Assembly: GCA_903896925.1 (NCBI GenBank)
Contig: CAITZM010000162.1
Location: 1 to 49,895 of the forward strand
Direction: 5' to 3'
Origin: an uncultured Lentisphaerota bacterium
GTDB lineage: Bacteria; Verrucomicrobiota; Kiritimatiellia; CAIQIC01
Length of the DNA: 49,895 bases
The notes below the pieces were generated by a model. It saw only the letters and a program-made list of their open reading frames with translations. It was not told where the DNA came from and did not search any database. A program made the translations under genes and the position numbers. This document shows, piece after piece, positions 1 to 8,085 of the stretch. The stretch's first letter is position 1; the number at the start of each line of letters is the position of its first letter.

Positions 1-60
1 GACCTGCGGTCGCCGTCAACATACAACCTGCCGATTACGAAGCGTCCCTCGCAAAAAGAA

Positions 61-122
61 AAGGACGCTGCGCGTCAAGGAGGTCGGGTTGGGGAAACCC
101 TTAGGTTACACGCAGCGTCCTT
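61..122. repeat. Long inverted repeat at left edge (terminator-like or REP-like)
   Basis: AAGGACGCTGCG at 61-72 is perfectly complemented by CGCAGCGTCCTT at 111-122, giving a 12-bp stem around a 38-nt loop that contains a smaller GGGTTGGGGAAACCC hairpin. It is followed by AAAGTATTTTA, a poor U-tract, so it could end transcription from a gene left of the window, or be one of the palindromic elements common in this genome. The rest of 1-356 holds no gene I can support; 123-240 is AT-richer and may carry the aguA promoter, but no convincing -35/-10 pair is visible. Confidence 0.5.
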
Positions 123-356
123 AAAGTATTTTATGTTTCTGCCGTCTAAACTCAATTAAGCAGGTACCGTGCCGAGTCAGCGCCCTGCTGTAATTTTTAT
201 TCGAGCCACGCGCCAGCCCTATTTATTTGCACTTCGAAAAGCTGTGGCCTAGGCCTGATCCGTGAGGGCAGGGCTCCTCTCCGCAGTCTGCCTCCGGCCG
301 CCTTCCGCCCGGCCAGCAGGCGCATCCCTTATCCTTTTCATTCTAGGGGTTGCCCA

Positions 357-1505
357 ATGCATGGGCAACGGCTAGAGTCGCCGCGTGCGGAAAGGCGTTG
401 GGCGGGCACAGGCGCACCTGATTTTATGAAAAAAACTGTCAACAAAACGCCGGCGAGCCAGGGCTTCCGGATGCCTGCGGAATGGGAGACGCACCAGGCG
501 ACGTGGCTCGTCTGGCCGCATCACCAGCCGGACTGGCCGGGCAAGCTGGAGGCGATCGCCTGGTTCTATGGCGAGCTGATCCGCAAGCTGGCGGTGGGCG
601 AGGCCGTGCGCGTGCTCTGCAACACCGCGGCCGATCTGCGCGCCGCGCGCGATGTGGTCACCGCCGTCGGCGCCGATGCCAAGCGGGTCGAGCTGATCGC
701 CTGCCCGACGGAGCGCGGGTGGATCCGCGACAGCGGGCCGCTGTTTCTGCGGAAGGGTGGGGCGCGGCCCGAGGTGGCCATCAGCCGCTTCCGCTTCAAC
801 GGCTGGGCGCTGATCCGCGATTTCCGCAAGGACAATGCGCTGCCGGAATTCATCGCGCACCGGCTGAAGCTGCCGCTCTACCCGGCCCTGCACAACGGGA
901 AGCCGGTGGCGTTGGAAGGCGGCGCGATCGACGTCAACGGCCGCGGCTCGCTGCTGACGACCGAACAGTGCCTGCTGGACCAGAAGACGCAGGTGCGCAA
1001 CCCCGGCCTCGGCAAACCCGACCTGGAAGCTATTTTCCGCGACAACCTGGGCGCGACGAACGTCATCTGGCTCAAGGACGGCATCGCCGGCCGCGACGAC
1101 ACGCACGGGCATGTGGACGACATCTGCCGGTTCGTCGGCCCCGGCACGGTGGTGCTGTGCCAGGAGAAATTCCGCGGGGACGCCAACTACCGGCGCATGG
1201 CGGAGAACCGCGAGCGGCTCGAGGGCGCGCGGCTCGAAAACGGCTCGCGCGTGGAGGTGGTACCGCTGCCCATGCCGGAGCCGGTCTATTTCCGTGGCGT
1301 GCGCCTGCCGGCGACCTACGCCAACTTCTATATCGGCAATGCGGCGGTGCTGGTGCCGACCTTCAACGACCCGAAGGACTCCGTGGCGCTTGGCATCCTC
1401 GGCGAGCTGTTCCGCGACCGGCCGGTTGTCGGCATCCACGCGGTGGATGTCGTGCTCGGCTCCGGCGCGATCCACTGCCTGACGCAGCAGCAACCGGCGC
1501 GATGA
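357..1505 (+). CDS. aguA: Agmatine deiminase (agmatine iminohydrolase)
   Basis: Predicted to hydrolyse agmatine to N-carbamoylputrescine and ammonia, the second step of the arginine decarboxylase route to putrescine; cytosolic. Family landmarks of the peptidyl-arginine/agmatine deiminase fold are all present in order: MPAEWE near the N terminus, WIRDSGP, LEGGAIDVNG followed by LLTTEQCLL, THGHVDD, and the C-terminal catalytic GSGAIHCLTQQQ with the nucleophilic Cys eight residues from the end. Length (382 aa) is slightly long for the family (about 340-370). Start choice is uncertain: the ATG at 357 has a purine stretch AGGGG 7 nt upstream, but family alignment would favour the ATG at 426 (359 aa), which has no Shine-Dalgarno. 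The stop overlaps the start of the next gene by 4 bp (ATGA), implying translational coupling with the OppD ATPase. Confidence 0.93.
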   Translation: MHGQRLESPRAERRWAGTGAPDFMKKTVNKTPASQGFRMPAEWETHQATWLVWPHHQPDWPGKLEAIAWFYGELIRKLAVGEAVRVLCNTAADLRAARDVVTAVGADAKRVELIACPTERGWIRDSGPLFLRKGGARPEVAISRFRFNGWALIRDFRKDNALPEFIAHRLKLPLYPALHNGKPVALEGGAIDVNGRGSLLTTEQCLLDQKTQVRNPGLGKPDLEAIFRDNLGATNVIWLKDGIAGRDDTHGHVDDICRFVGPGTVVLCQEKFRGDANYRRMAENRERLEGARLENGSRVEVVPLPMPEPVYFRGVRLPATYANFYIGNAAVLVPTFNDPKDSVALGILGELFRDRPVVGIHAVDVVLGSGAIHCLTQQQPAR

Positions 1506-2494
1506 GCATGGCGAACGGCGCGCCCAGTCTGGTCGTGGTCGAGCAGCTCCAGGTGCAGTTCTTTGGCGGCGCGCATCCGGTGCGCGCCGTGGATGGCGTC
1601 AGCTTCGACATCGCGGAGGGCGAGACCGTCGCGCTCGTCGGCGAGAGCGGCTGCGGGAAGAGCGTCACGGCGATGGCGCTGGCGAAGCTGGTGCCGCAGC
1701 CGCCGGGGCACTACGCCGGCGGCCGCGTGCTGTTCGGCGGTCGCGATGTGCTCGCGATGAGCGAGCGCGAACTGCGCGCGCTCCGCGGGCGCGAAATTTC
1801 CTACATCTTCCAGGAGCCCGGCAGCGCGCTCAACCCGGTCTTCACCATCGGCTACCAGATCGAGGAAGCCATCCGGCTGCACCGGCCGGAGGCGGACTCG
1901 CGTGCCGAGGCGCTGGAACTGATGCGGCTGGTGGGCATCCCGGAACCGGAGCAACGGCTGCGCGCCTATCCGCACGCGTTGAGCGGCGGCCAGCAGCAGC
2001 GCGTGATGATCGCGATGGCGATCGCCTGCCGGCCCAAGCTGCTCGTCGCCGACGAGCCGACGACGGCACTCGACGTGACCATCCAGGCCCAGATCCTGGA
2101 CCTGCTGCGCGACCTGCAAAAGCGCTTGGGCATGGCGATGCTGCTCATCACCCACAACCTCGGCCTCGTCGCCGAGACCGCGCACCGGGTCAACGTGATG
2201 TATGCCGGGCGCCTGGTCGAGAGCGGCGCAACGCCGGACGTGCTCACCTCGCCGCGCCATCCCTACACCCGCGCGCTGCTCGAAGCGGTGCCCAGACTCG
2301 AAGGCGCCGAGGGCCGTCTCAAGGCGATCGAGGGCAACGTCCCGAACCCCGCCGAACTGCCCGCAGGCTGCAAGTTCCACCCGCGCTGCCCCTATGCGCG
2401 CGAGCGCTGCCGTGTCGGGGAACCCGACTGGGAGTTCGCGGCCACCGAGGCCCGCGGTGTCCGTTGCTTCTTTTGGAAGGAGATCAGCGCTTGA
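1502..2494 (+). CDS. oppD: Oligopeptide/dipeptide ABC transporter ATPase, OppD/DppD type
   Basis: One of the two nucleotide-binding subunits that power a peptide (or nickel/opine) importer of the Opp/Dpp family at the inner face of the cytoplasmic membrane. Visible motifs: Walker A GESGCGKS, Q-loop IFQEPGSALNP, signature LSGGQQQR, Walker B LLVADEPTTALD, H-loop LLITHN, then the oligo_HPY tail with RHPYTRALLEAVP and the GCKFHPRCPYARERC cysteines that bind an Fe-S cluster in this subfamily. The ATG at 1502 overlaps the aguA stop (ATGA); the open frame runs further upstream only as a shadow of aguA. 330 aa, normal for OppD. No permease or binding-protein gene is adjacent, so the substrate cannot be told; linkage to agmatine deiminase makes a polyamine- or arginine-related substrate conceivable but unproven. 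Confidence 0.93.
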   Translation: MSMANGAPSLVVVEQLQVQFFGGAHPVRAVDGVSFDIAEGETVALVGESGCGKSVTAMALAKLVPQPPGHYAGGRVLFGGRDVLAMSERELRALRGREISYIFQEPGSALNPVFTIGYQIEEAIRLHRPEADSRAEALELMRLVGIPEPEQRLRAYPHALSGGQQQRVMIAMAIACRPKLLVADEPTTALDVTIQAQILDLLRDLQKRLGMAMLLITHNLGLVAETAHRVNVMYAGRLVESGATPDVLTSPRHPYTRALLEAVPRLEGAEGRLKAIEGNVPNPAELPAGCKFHPRCPYARERCRVGEPDWEFAATEARGVRCFFWKEISA

Positions 2495-2593
2495 ACTGCA
2501 TGCGCTATTTGTGCGGATGGGGCTTGGCTGCCGCTCCCTTTTCTTCAGACCTCATGCATCTTGCAGACATGGGCAGTCTCCCACCGCGACAAG

Positions 2594-2642
2594 TGACCAA
2601 TGACGACTGACAGCTGACTAATGACAAATGACCACTGACATT
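2594..2642 (+). repeat. Seven tandem heptamers (TGACNNN) running into the oppF start
   Basis: Seven consecutive 7-bp units all begin TGAC: TGACCAA, TGACGAC, TGACAGC, TGACTAA, TGACAAA, TGACCAC, TGACATT. The array occupies the 3' end of the oppD-oppF spacer, and the ATG at 2628 lies inside it, at the boundary of units five and six. The last three bases of every unit vary freely while TGAC is invariant. It resembles the short tandemly repeated repetitive sequences described in cyanobacteria, but I cannot test relatedness. Confidence 0.85.
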
Positions 2643-3611
2643 TCCCATCCCATGCTTGCTGTCGAGGACCTGCGCGTTTATTACGGCAAGGCCCAGCATC
2701 CCGTGCGCGCCGTCGATGGCGTCAGCTTCTCCTTGCGGCGCGGCGAGTCGCTCGGGCTGGTCGGCGAGAGCGGCTGCGGCAAGAGCACGCTCGGCCGCGC
2801 GCTGCTGCGGCTGGAGCCGATCCATGCCGGGCGCGTCCTGCTCGATGGCGTGGACATGGTCCGGCTGCGCGGCGCGCAGCTCAAGGCCTTCCGCGGTCGC
2901 GCACAGATGATTTTTCAGGATCCCTACGGCTCGCTGAATCCGCGCCACTCCATCGGCGGCATGTTGCGCGAAGCCGTCGCGGCGCATGGGCGCACGACCC
3001 GCGAGAATCGCGACGAGCGCGTCGCCGACCTGCTGCGCGCGGTCGGCCTCGACCCATCCTACACGCGTCGCTATCCGCACGAGTTCAGCGGCGGCCAGCG
3101 CCAGCGCCTCGGCCTCGCGCGTTCGCTGGCCGTCGAGCCGGAGCTGATCATCGCCGACGAGCCCGTATCGGCGCTCGACGTGTCCGTGCAGGTGCAGATC
3201 CTGAACCTGCTCAAGGACCTCCAGCAGCAGCTCAACCTCGCGCTACTGTTCATCGCCCACGATCTGGCGGTGGTCCGGTACGTCTGCTCCCGGATTCTGG
3301 TGATGTATCTCGGCAAGGTGGTCGAGTCCGCGCCGGCGCCGGCGCTCTTCGCGCATACCCGGCACCCGTACAGCGAGGCGCTGCTTTCCGCCGTGCCGGA
3401 TGTCGCCAAGGGCCTGGCGGCGCGCGCCGGCGGCGCGCAGCAGCGCATCGTCCTGCACGGCGACATGCCGTCGCCCGCGCACACCATTCCCGGCTGCCCG
3501 TTCCATCCGCGCTGTCATCGCGCCCGCCCGCGCTGCCAGACCGAGGTCCCCGCCCTGCGCGAGCTCGCCCCTGGCCACTGCTCCGCCTGCCACTTCGCCG
3601 AAGAACTGTGA
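2628..3611 (+). CDS. oppF: Oligopeptide/dipeptide ABC transporter ATPase, OppF/DppF type
   Basis: Second ATPase subunit of the same importer as the upstream OppD homologue. Motifs: Walker A GESGCGKST, Q-loop IFQDPYGSLNPR, signature FSGGQRQR, Walker B LIIADEPVSALD, H-loop LLFIAHD, oligo_HPY tail with RHPYSEALLSAVP and the GCPFHPRCHRARPRC cysteine cluster. The 327-aa frame starts at an ATG embedded in a 7-bp tandem repeat; the next in-frame ATG at 2652 (eight codons on, just before LAVEDLRVYY where homologues usually begin) is a plausible alternative start free of the repeat. Neither has a clear Shine-Dalgarno. The gene is 133 bp from oppD on the same strand and probably co-transcribed. A typical permease pair and periplasmic binding protein are missing from the window. 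Confidence 0.92.
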   Translation: MTTDISHPMLAVEDLRVYYGKAQHPVRAVDGVSFSLRRGESLGLVGESGCGKSTLGRALLRLEPIHAGRVLLDGVDMVRLRGAQLKAFRGRAQMIFQDPYGSLNPRHSIGGMLREAVAAHGRTTRENRDERVADLLRAVGLDPSYTRRYPHEFSGGQRQRLGLARSLAVEPELIIADEPVSALDVSVQVQILNLLKDLQQQLNLALLFIAHDLAVVRYVCSRILVMYLGKVVESAPAPALFAHTRHPYSEALLSAVPDVAKGLAARAGGAQQRIVLHGDMPSPAHTIPGCPFHPRCHRARPRCQTEVPALRELAPGHCSACHFAEEL

Positions 3612-3717
3612 CTCGCGCTGCCCCGCCGGCTTGAGTCATCGACAAGCACACCGCCTGCTATTCAACACGTGTGCATAAAACGCATGACAGCCATCCATTC
3701 AGTGTACTGGAGTGTTT

Positions 3718-3746
3718 TTAAATATACACGGTGATAAAGTTATAAT
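3718..3746 (+). promoter_or_regulatory. Candidate sigma-70 promoter for the outer-membrane barrel gene
   Basis: A perfect -10 hexamer TATAAT lies at 3741-3746 in an AT-rich island (3700-3780) that stands out from the GC-rich surroundings. The -35 position with 17-bp spacing reads TTAAAT at 3718-3723, a poor match. Transcription would begin near 3753, giving a leader of about 110 nt before the barrel gene. Confidence 0.4.
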
Positions 3747-3862
3747 ATGTTACTATTCAAGTAATAGAGTAGTTATTATCGTCGCTGGCATACGCCCTGC
3801 TAAGCCCAACTCCGTCGGAAAATAGCGCGAGAGAGCAACCATCCAACGAGAGGAACATGAAC

Positions 3863-4546
3863 ATGAAGACAACGAAGTGGATACTGGGCGCGGTGGGCGG
3901 TCTGGCGAGTTTGACGGGGGTCCATGCGGCGGAGGTGGCCATCCCAACCCAGCCGCAGGCGGAGGGCGTTGAAAATCGAAACCATCTGCTGTATCTCGGT
4001 TTCGGGTTCGGCCCCACGCAACTGAAAACGGGCGGCGATACCCGCAGCGTCGAGGGCATCGATTTCAAATACTCCGCGGGCAACAAGAACCTGGGCGGCG
4101 AAACGCACGTGGGCTTCTGGATCTCCGACAATGTCGCGATTGAAATTGGCGCCCGCGATTACGGCAAGGCGAAAGCCCCTTTTTCGTTCAATGACCCGCA
4201 TGATAATACGTCGGGCACCGGCGAAGCGGATGTCAGCATGCGCGGGTTCAATGTCTCCCTGGTGCTGGGCTATGACGTCACGCCCAAGCTGCAGGTGTTC
4301 ACCCGCGCCGGTGTGCTGAAATGGACGGAGTCGTTCGAGAGTCGCTTTGACATGCCCGGCCACGCGGCCATGCATCGCACATACGACCAGAGCGGCACCG
4401 GCCTGAGCCTCGGCGCGGGCGTAAGCTTCAGGTTCAAGGATTACTGGCACTGGCAGGTGCAATATGAATACGACACGTTCGACGTGGACCAGGTGAGCAT
4501 GCTGTCCATCGGGTTGAGTTACGACCTGCTCGGGTTGACGCGCTGA
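3863..4546 (+). CDS. Outer-membrane beta-barrel protein (OmpA-barrel/OmpW-like)
   Basis: A predicted outer-membrane protein of about 227 aa. The N terminus MKTTKWILGAVGGLASLTG plus VHA|AE is a typical Sec signal peptide. The mature part alternates hydrophobic and polar residues in strand-like segments (LLYLGFGFG, THVGFWISDNVAIEIGAR, RGFNVSLVLGYDV, LQVFTRAGVL, GTGLSLGAGVSFRF, WHWQVQYEYD) and ends in a strand (MLSIGLSYDLL), consistent with an eight-stranded barrel of the OmpA-membrane-domain or OmpW kind. The start at 3863 is preferred over the ATG at 3857 because AGGA at 3851-3854 is 8 nt from the former and only 2 nt from the latter. The stop lies 2 bp from the convergent lpxB stop. Cargo or pore function cannot be deduced. 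Confidence 0.8.
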   Translation: MKTTKWILGAVGGLASLTGVHAAEVAIPTQPQAEGVENRNHLLYLGFGFGPTQLKTGGDTRSVEGIDFKYSAGNKNLGGETHVGFWISDNVAIEIGARDYGKAKAPFSFNDPHDNTSGTGEADVSMRGFNVSLVLGYDVTPKLQVFTRAGVLKWTESFESRFDMPGHAAMHRTYDQSGTGLSLGAGVSFRFKDYWHWQVQYEYDTFDVDQVSMLSIGLSYDLLGLTR

Positions 4547-4548
4547 CT

Positions 4549-5685
4549 TTAAGCGCCGAGTTCGGCGAGGAGGAGGGCGGCGGCGCGGGTGGCGGCCCCG
4601 GGCGCGCCGAGCTTGGCGGCGACCTCGGCGAGGCCCGCGAGCTGAGCGGCGCGCTCGGGCGTTTCGCCGAGCAGAGGCAACAGTCCGGCGGCCAGTTTTT
4701 CCGGCGTGGCGTCGTGCTGGATGAATTCCGGGCAGAGGGTCCGGCCGGCGATCAGGTTGACCATGCCGATGTGGCTGACGCTGATGAGCTGGCGGCCGAT
4801 CCAATACGTCGGCCACGAGGTGCGATAGACGACGAGCATCGGGCAGCCCATCAGCGCGGTCTCCAGCGTGGCGGTGCCGGAGGCGACCAGCGCGGCGCGC
4901 GCCTGCCGCAACACCTCGCGGGTTTGATCCACCACGATGTCACAGCTCGCCGGGCCGCCGCCGAGCCGCGCCAGGGTGGCGCGGACGATGGTCGCGACCG
5001 CTTCCGAGGGCGCGGCGAGGATGAAGCTGGCGTCCGGTTTTTGCCGTTGGATAAGCGCCGCGGCCTGCACGAGGGCGGGCAGGATCCGTTCGATTTCCTG
5101 CCGGCGGCTGCCGGGCAGCAGCGCTATCCGTGGCGCGCCCTGCCAGGGCAACGGCTGCGGCGGCGCGGCGCGCGCGGCCAGCGCAGCGTCCACGAGCGGA
5201 TGCCCGACGAAATCCACTTTGAGTTTTGTGCCCGCGAAAACTTCCGGCTCGAACGGGAAGATCGCCAGCAGGCGGTCCACGATCTGCGCCATCTTCGGAA
5301 TGCGCGCGCGGTGCCACGCCCAGACCTGCGGGCAGATGTAGTAGATCACCTTGATGCCGCGCTTTTTCATCTGCGCGGCGAACCGGAGGTTGAAGCCGGG
5401 GTAATCCACGAGCAGCACGGCGTCGGGCCGTTCGGTCTCGGCGGCGGCAACCATCTCGTTGAACACGCGGTGGAAAAAGGCGTAGCGGCGCAAGACTTCG
5501 ACGAGGCCCATGACGGCCATGTCGCGGATGTCGTGGCGGGTGGTGGCGCCGGCGGCGCGCATCTCCGGCCCGCCGATGCCCCAGAACCGGATATCGGGCT
5601 GCCGGGCGCGGACGGCGCGGATGACTTCGGCGGCGCGTTGGTCGCCGGACACCTCGCCGGCGATCACCAGCACCGAACGGCTCAC
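4549..5685 (-). CDS. lpxB: Lipid-A-disaccharide synthase
   Basis: Glycosyltransferase (GT19) that joins UDP-2,3-diacylglucosamine and lipid X to form the tetraacyl disaccharide of lipid A, at the cytoplasmic face of the inner membrane. Diagnostic sequence: GEVSGDQ at the N terminus, WGIGGPEM, MGLVEVLRRY, VDYPGFNLRFA, YYICPQVWAWH, FPFEPEVF, VGHPLVD, LLPGSRRQEI, and the donor-site ASGTATLETAL. At 378 aa it is full length. Last gene of a four-gene operon in which each start overlaps the preceding stop by 4 bp; its start at 5685 overlaps the end of the oxidoreductase gene. Its supplier of lipid X, LpxI, is encoded two genes upstream. Confidence 0.96.
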   Translation of the reverse strand: MSRSVLVIAGEVSGDQRAAEVIRAVRARQPDIRFWGIGGPEMRAAGATTRHDIRDMAVMGLVEVLRRYAFFHRVFNEMVAAAETERPDAVLLVDYPGFNLRFAAQMKKRGIKVIYYICPQVWAWHRARIPKMAQIVDRLLAIFPFEPEVFAGTKLKVDFVGHPLVDAALAARAAPPQPLPWQGAPRIALLPGSRRQEIERILPALVQAAALIQRQKPDASFILAAPSEAVATIVRATLARLGGGPASCDIVVDQTREVLRQARAALVASGTATLETALMGCPMLVVYRTSWPTYWIGRQLISVSHIGMVNLIAGRTLCPEFIQHDATPEKLAAGLLPLLGETPERAAQLAGLAEVAAKLGAPGAATRAAALLLAELGA

Positions 5686-6668
5686 GACGCGCCCTCGCGG
5701 AGGCGGTGGACGATGGCGACCGCCAGCTTGAGCGCCTCGGCGGCGTGCGCGCCGCTGACCACCGGCTGGCCGCGCTGCGCGACGCAGCGCACAAAGGAGC
5801 GCAGTTCGTTGGCAAGCGGCTCGCCGCGCTCGATGGCGATCTTCTCGCGCGTGATGGCCGCGCCGTCCTTGCGGTAGATTTCGCCGCTCTGCTCCTGGTA
5901 GTCGAGCGAGACGTAGCAGTCGGGGAAGAAGGTGCGGATCTTCCGCATCTTCTCGGGGCTGATCCGGCTGGCGGTGATGTTAGCGACGCAGCCGTTCTCG
6001 AACAGGAGGCGCACGTTCGCGATGTCCTCGCTCGGGCTCAGCACCGGGATGCCGACGGCGTGGATCGTCTTCACCGGCGAGCGGACCAGGTGCAGGATCA
6101 CTTCAAGGTCGTGGATCATCAGGTCGAGGACGACGCTGACCTCCGTGCCGCGCGGGGCCAGGCCTTCGCGCTGGGGCGGGTAGGGGGCCAGCCGGTGCGC
6201 CTCGATGAAGCGCGGCGGCTTCTGCAGGCTGTCGAGAAAGCCCAGCACCGGGTTGAAGCGCTCGACGTGGCCCACCTGCAGGATCAACTGCTTTTCGCTG
6301 GCCAGCTGCACCAGCTGCTCGGCCTCGGTGGTCGTGGCGGCGATGGGTTTTTCCACGAGCAGGTGCAGCCCGTGCTTTAGCAGCAACCCGGCGACCTCGC
6401 GATGGCGGTCGGTGGGGACGACGACGCTGACGGCCTCACACTGTGCGACGGCGCTTTCCAGGGTCGGGAATACGGCGACGCCGTGCTTCTTGGCGATGCC
6501 CGCCGCGCGGCTGGCATCCACGTCGTAGACGCCCATCAACTGGGCCTCGGGATTTTCGGCGTAGATGCGCGCATGGTGCTGGCCGAGCGCGCCGACGCCG
6601 ATGACGCCGACCTTGACGCGCCGGGCTGCTGTGTTTGGGGCTGCGGGTTTGGAACTTCCGAAGATCAC
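5682..6668 (-). CDS. Gfo/Idh/MocA family NAD(P)-dependent oxidoreductase in lipid A operon
   Basis: A 328-aa sugar-type dehydrogenase. The N-terminal Rossmann fold shows VGVIGVGALGQHHARIY and the family signature LLVEKPIA; the C-terminal half has the GFO_IDH_MocA_C pattern, including EVSVVLDLMIHDLEVILHL. It sits between lpxI and lpxB with 4-bp overlaps on both sides, so it is very likely a lipid A or surface-sugar enzyme. In Acidithiobacillus and Leptospira a member of this family, GnnA, oxidises the 3-hydroxyl of UDP-GlcNAc so that GnnB can aminate it, giving N-linked lipid A acyl chains; no GnnB aminotransferase is present here, so that assignment is a hypothesis. The same lpxI-oxidoreductase-lpxB order is, to my knowledge, frequent in several non-proteobacterial phyla. 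Confidence 0.88.
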   Translation of the reverse strand: MIFGSSKPAAPNTAARRVKVGVIGVGALGQHHARIYAENPEAQLMGVYDVDASRAAGIAKKHGVAVFPTLESAVAQCEAVSVVVPTDRHREVAGLLLKHGLHLLVEKPIAATTTEAEQLVQLASEKQLILQVGHVERFNPVLGFLDSLQKPPRFIEAHRLAPYPPQREGLAPRGTEVSVVLDLMIHDLEVILHLVRSPVKTIHAVGIPVLSPSEDIANVRLLFENGCVANITASRISPEKMRKIRTFFPDCYVSLDYQEQSGEIYRKDGAAITREKIAIERGEPLANELRSFVRCVAQRGQPVVSGAHAAEALKLAVAIVHRLREGAS

Positions 6669-7501
6669 GTGCGGTTCTCCATGGATTCGATGGCGACGAG
6701 GCAGAGGCCCTGGCGGTCGGCCTGCGCGAGGACCGCCAGGCGGTCCAGCAGGATCGTCCGGCGCGCCTCGACCGCGAGGACGGCGACGCCGGCCTTGCGG
6801 AGCGACTTGAGCGTGCGCTCGCCGACCACGGGCAGGTCGAAGCGCACATCATGGCCGCGTTTGGAAACTTTGACGACAACCGCCCCCGGCCCGCCGAGCT
6901 TGCCGGCGCGCAGGATGGTTGCGTCGGTGCCCTCGAACGCCTCGACGGCGAGGATGGTGCCGTCCTTGAGCGCCACGGTCTGGCCGATCTCGAGGCCGCT
7001 GGTGGTCTTGGCGACCGTGAGGCCGAGCTCGATGTCGGCGGTCTGCGCCGGCGTCGGCTGGCGCGTGGTCAGCACGCCCGGCTCGGCCATGTGCGCCTCC
7101 ATGAAGCAGCTCGCCGGCAGCAGCTCGATGCCGCGCCGGCCCAACTCTTCCGTCAGCGCGCCGAAAATGGTGTGCGCGTTGCGCTCGCGCAGCCGCCCGA
7201 ACAGCGCGACCAGTTCCAGGTCCATGCGCATGTTGAACAGCGAGGTCGGCGTGATCTGCCCGGCCATGACGAAGTGCGGGATGCCGCTGGCCTGCAACGC
7301 CCGGTAGGCCGCGCCGAGTTGCCCGAGGCGCACCCAGACCACGCGGTCGGCGAGCCGCTCAATGCGGCGCTCGGTCTCGCCGTGAAAGGCGAGCGCGAAA
7401 ATCTCGCGCACGCCCTGCTGGCGCGCGGACTCCGCCAGCAGCAGCGGGTAGTTGCCCTTGCCGGCGATGATGCCGAGCTTTTCTGGAACGTCTGAATTCA
7501 T
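6665..7501 (-). CDS. lpxI: UDP-2,3-diacylglucosamine pyrophosphatase LpxI
   Basis: Cleaves UDP-2,3-diacylglucosamine to lipid X and UMP by attack on the beta phosphorus, the role LpxH plays in enterobacteria. The 278-aa protein matches the LpxI (DUF1009) pattern: LGIIAGKGNYPLLLA at the N terminus, a central VMAGQITP, ASCFMEAHM, then the C-terminal catalytic domain with DIELGLTVAKTTSGLEIGQT, ILAVEAFEGTDATILRAG and VVVKVSKRGHDVRFDLPVVG. Overlaps the upstream membrane-protein gene and the downstream oxidoreductase gene by 4 bp each, so the whole cluster is translationally coupled. Presence of LpxI with LpxB establishes a conventional Raetz-pathway segment. Confidence 0.94.
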   Translation of the reverse strand: MNSDVPEKLGIIAGKGNYPLLLAESARQQGVREIFALAFHGETERRIERLADRVVWVRLGQLGAAYRALQASGIPHFVMAGQITPTSLFNMRMDLELVALFGRLRERNAHTIFGALTEELGRRGIELLPASCFMEAHMAEPGVLTTRQPTPAQTADIELGLTVAKTTSGLEIGQTVALKDGTILAVEAFEGTDATILRAGKLGGPGAVVVKVSKRGHDVRFDLPVVGERTLKSLRKAGVAVLAVEARRTILLDRLAVLAQADRQGLCLVAIESMENRT

Positions 7502-8085
7502 GGTGCCTGCGTCGCGGCGGCATCATGCCGCATCGGGCGCAGTTTGTAAAACACTACGGCGAGCAGCGGGGGCAGGGTGAGCAGCGCCTCGTGCGCGACG
7601 GCGCGGACGTTGTGCCAGGAGCAGGCCGCCGCCAGCGACGCTTTCTCGAGGCTCAGGAAGAGCGGATGCGCCGCGATCATGAAGCCGTCGTGGAAGGGCC
7701 AGAGGGCGAGGATGCCGAACGGCGCGCGCGTGTCCTCGTCGGAATAGTCGGCGAGGATATGCGAGAGCGCCGCTGCGAGCAACACCGGCAGCGCCCACCG
7801 CGGCAGCCGCGGCGCGGCGCGGCGCCAGAGCAGCCAGATCGTGCAGCCGGCGAGCGCGGCCCAGACCCCCGAATGGCCGAGCCAGCGGTGCAGGCTGTTC
7901 GGCGCGCCAACGAGCAGTCCGGGCAGGTAGTCGAAATCGCAGGCGTTCGCGGCGAGGACCACGGCCAGGAGCGCGCCGCGGTTGGCGTACACCACCTGCC
8001 GCCAGTCCGCCCCGCGGCAGCGCGGCAGGAGAAAGGCGACGCCGAGCGTCAGTCCGATCAGGCTATGTCCCACAGGCGAAGGCAT
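7498..8085 (-). CDS. YdjM-like (DUF457) membrane-bound metal-dependent hydrolase family protein
   Basis: A 195-aa polytopic inner-membrane protein. It opens MPSPVGHSLIGLTLG, the start of the LexA-binding YdjM / DUF457 family, and keeps the scattered family polar residues that suggest a metal site: DFDYLPGLL, HRWLGHSG, LSHILADYSDED and FHDG. Four to five hydrophobic segments are visible, the last ending near FYKLRP. The start at 8085 is chosen because the family begins there; an upstream in-frame ATG at 8175 would add 30 residues with no resemblance to the family. It is the first gene of the lipid A operon (4-bp overlap with lpxI). Family members are poorly characterised; a role in envelope lipid metabolism is suggested only by context. 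Confidence 0.8.
   Translation of the reverse strand: MPSPVGHSLIGLTLGVAFLLPRCRGADWRQVVYANRGALLAVVLAANACDFDYLPGLLVGAPNSLHRWLGHSGVWAALAGCTIWLLWRRAAPRLPRWALPVLLAAALSHILADYSDEDTRAPFGILALWPFHDGFMIAAHPLFLSLEKASLAAACSWHNVRAVAHEALLTLPPLLAVVFYKLRPMRHDAAATQAP

Noticed and set aside
1..125. Structured RNA gene (SRP RNA, tmRNA, RNase P or riboswitch) at the left edge
   Set aside because: A strong stem is present, but none of the conserved core motifs of these RNAs can be seen, and the segment is cut by the window edge.
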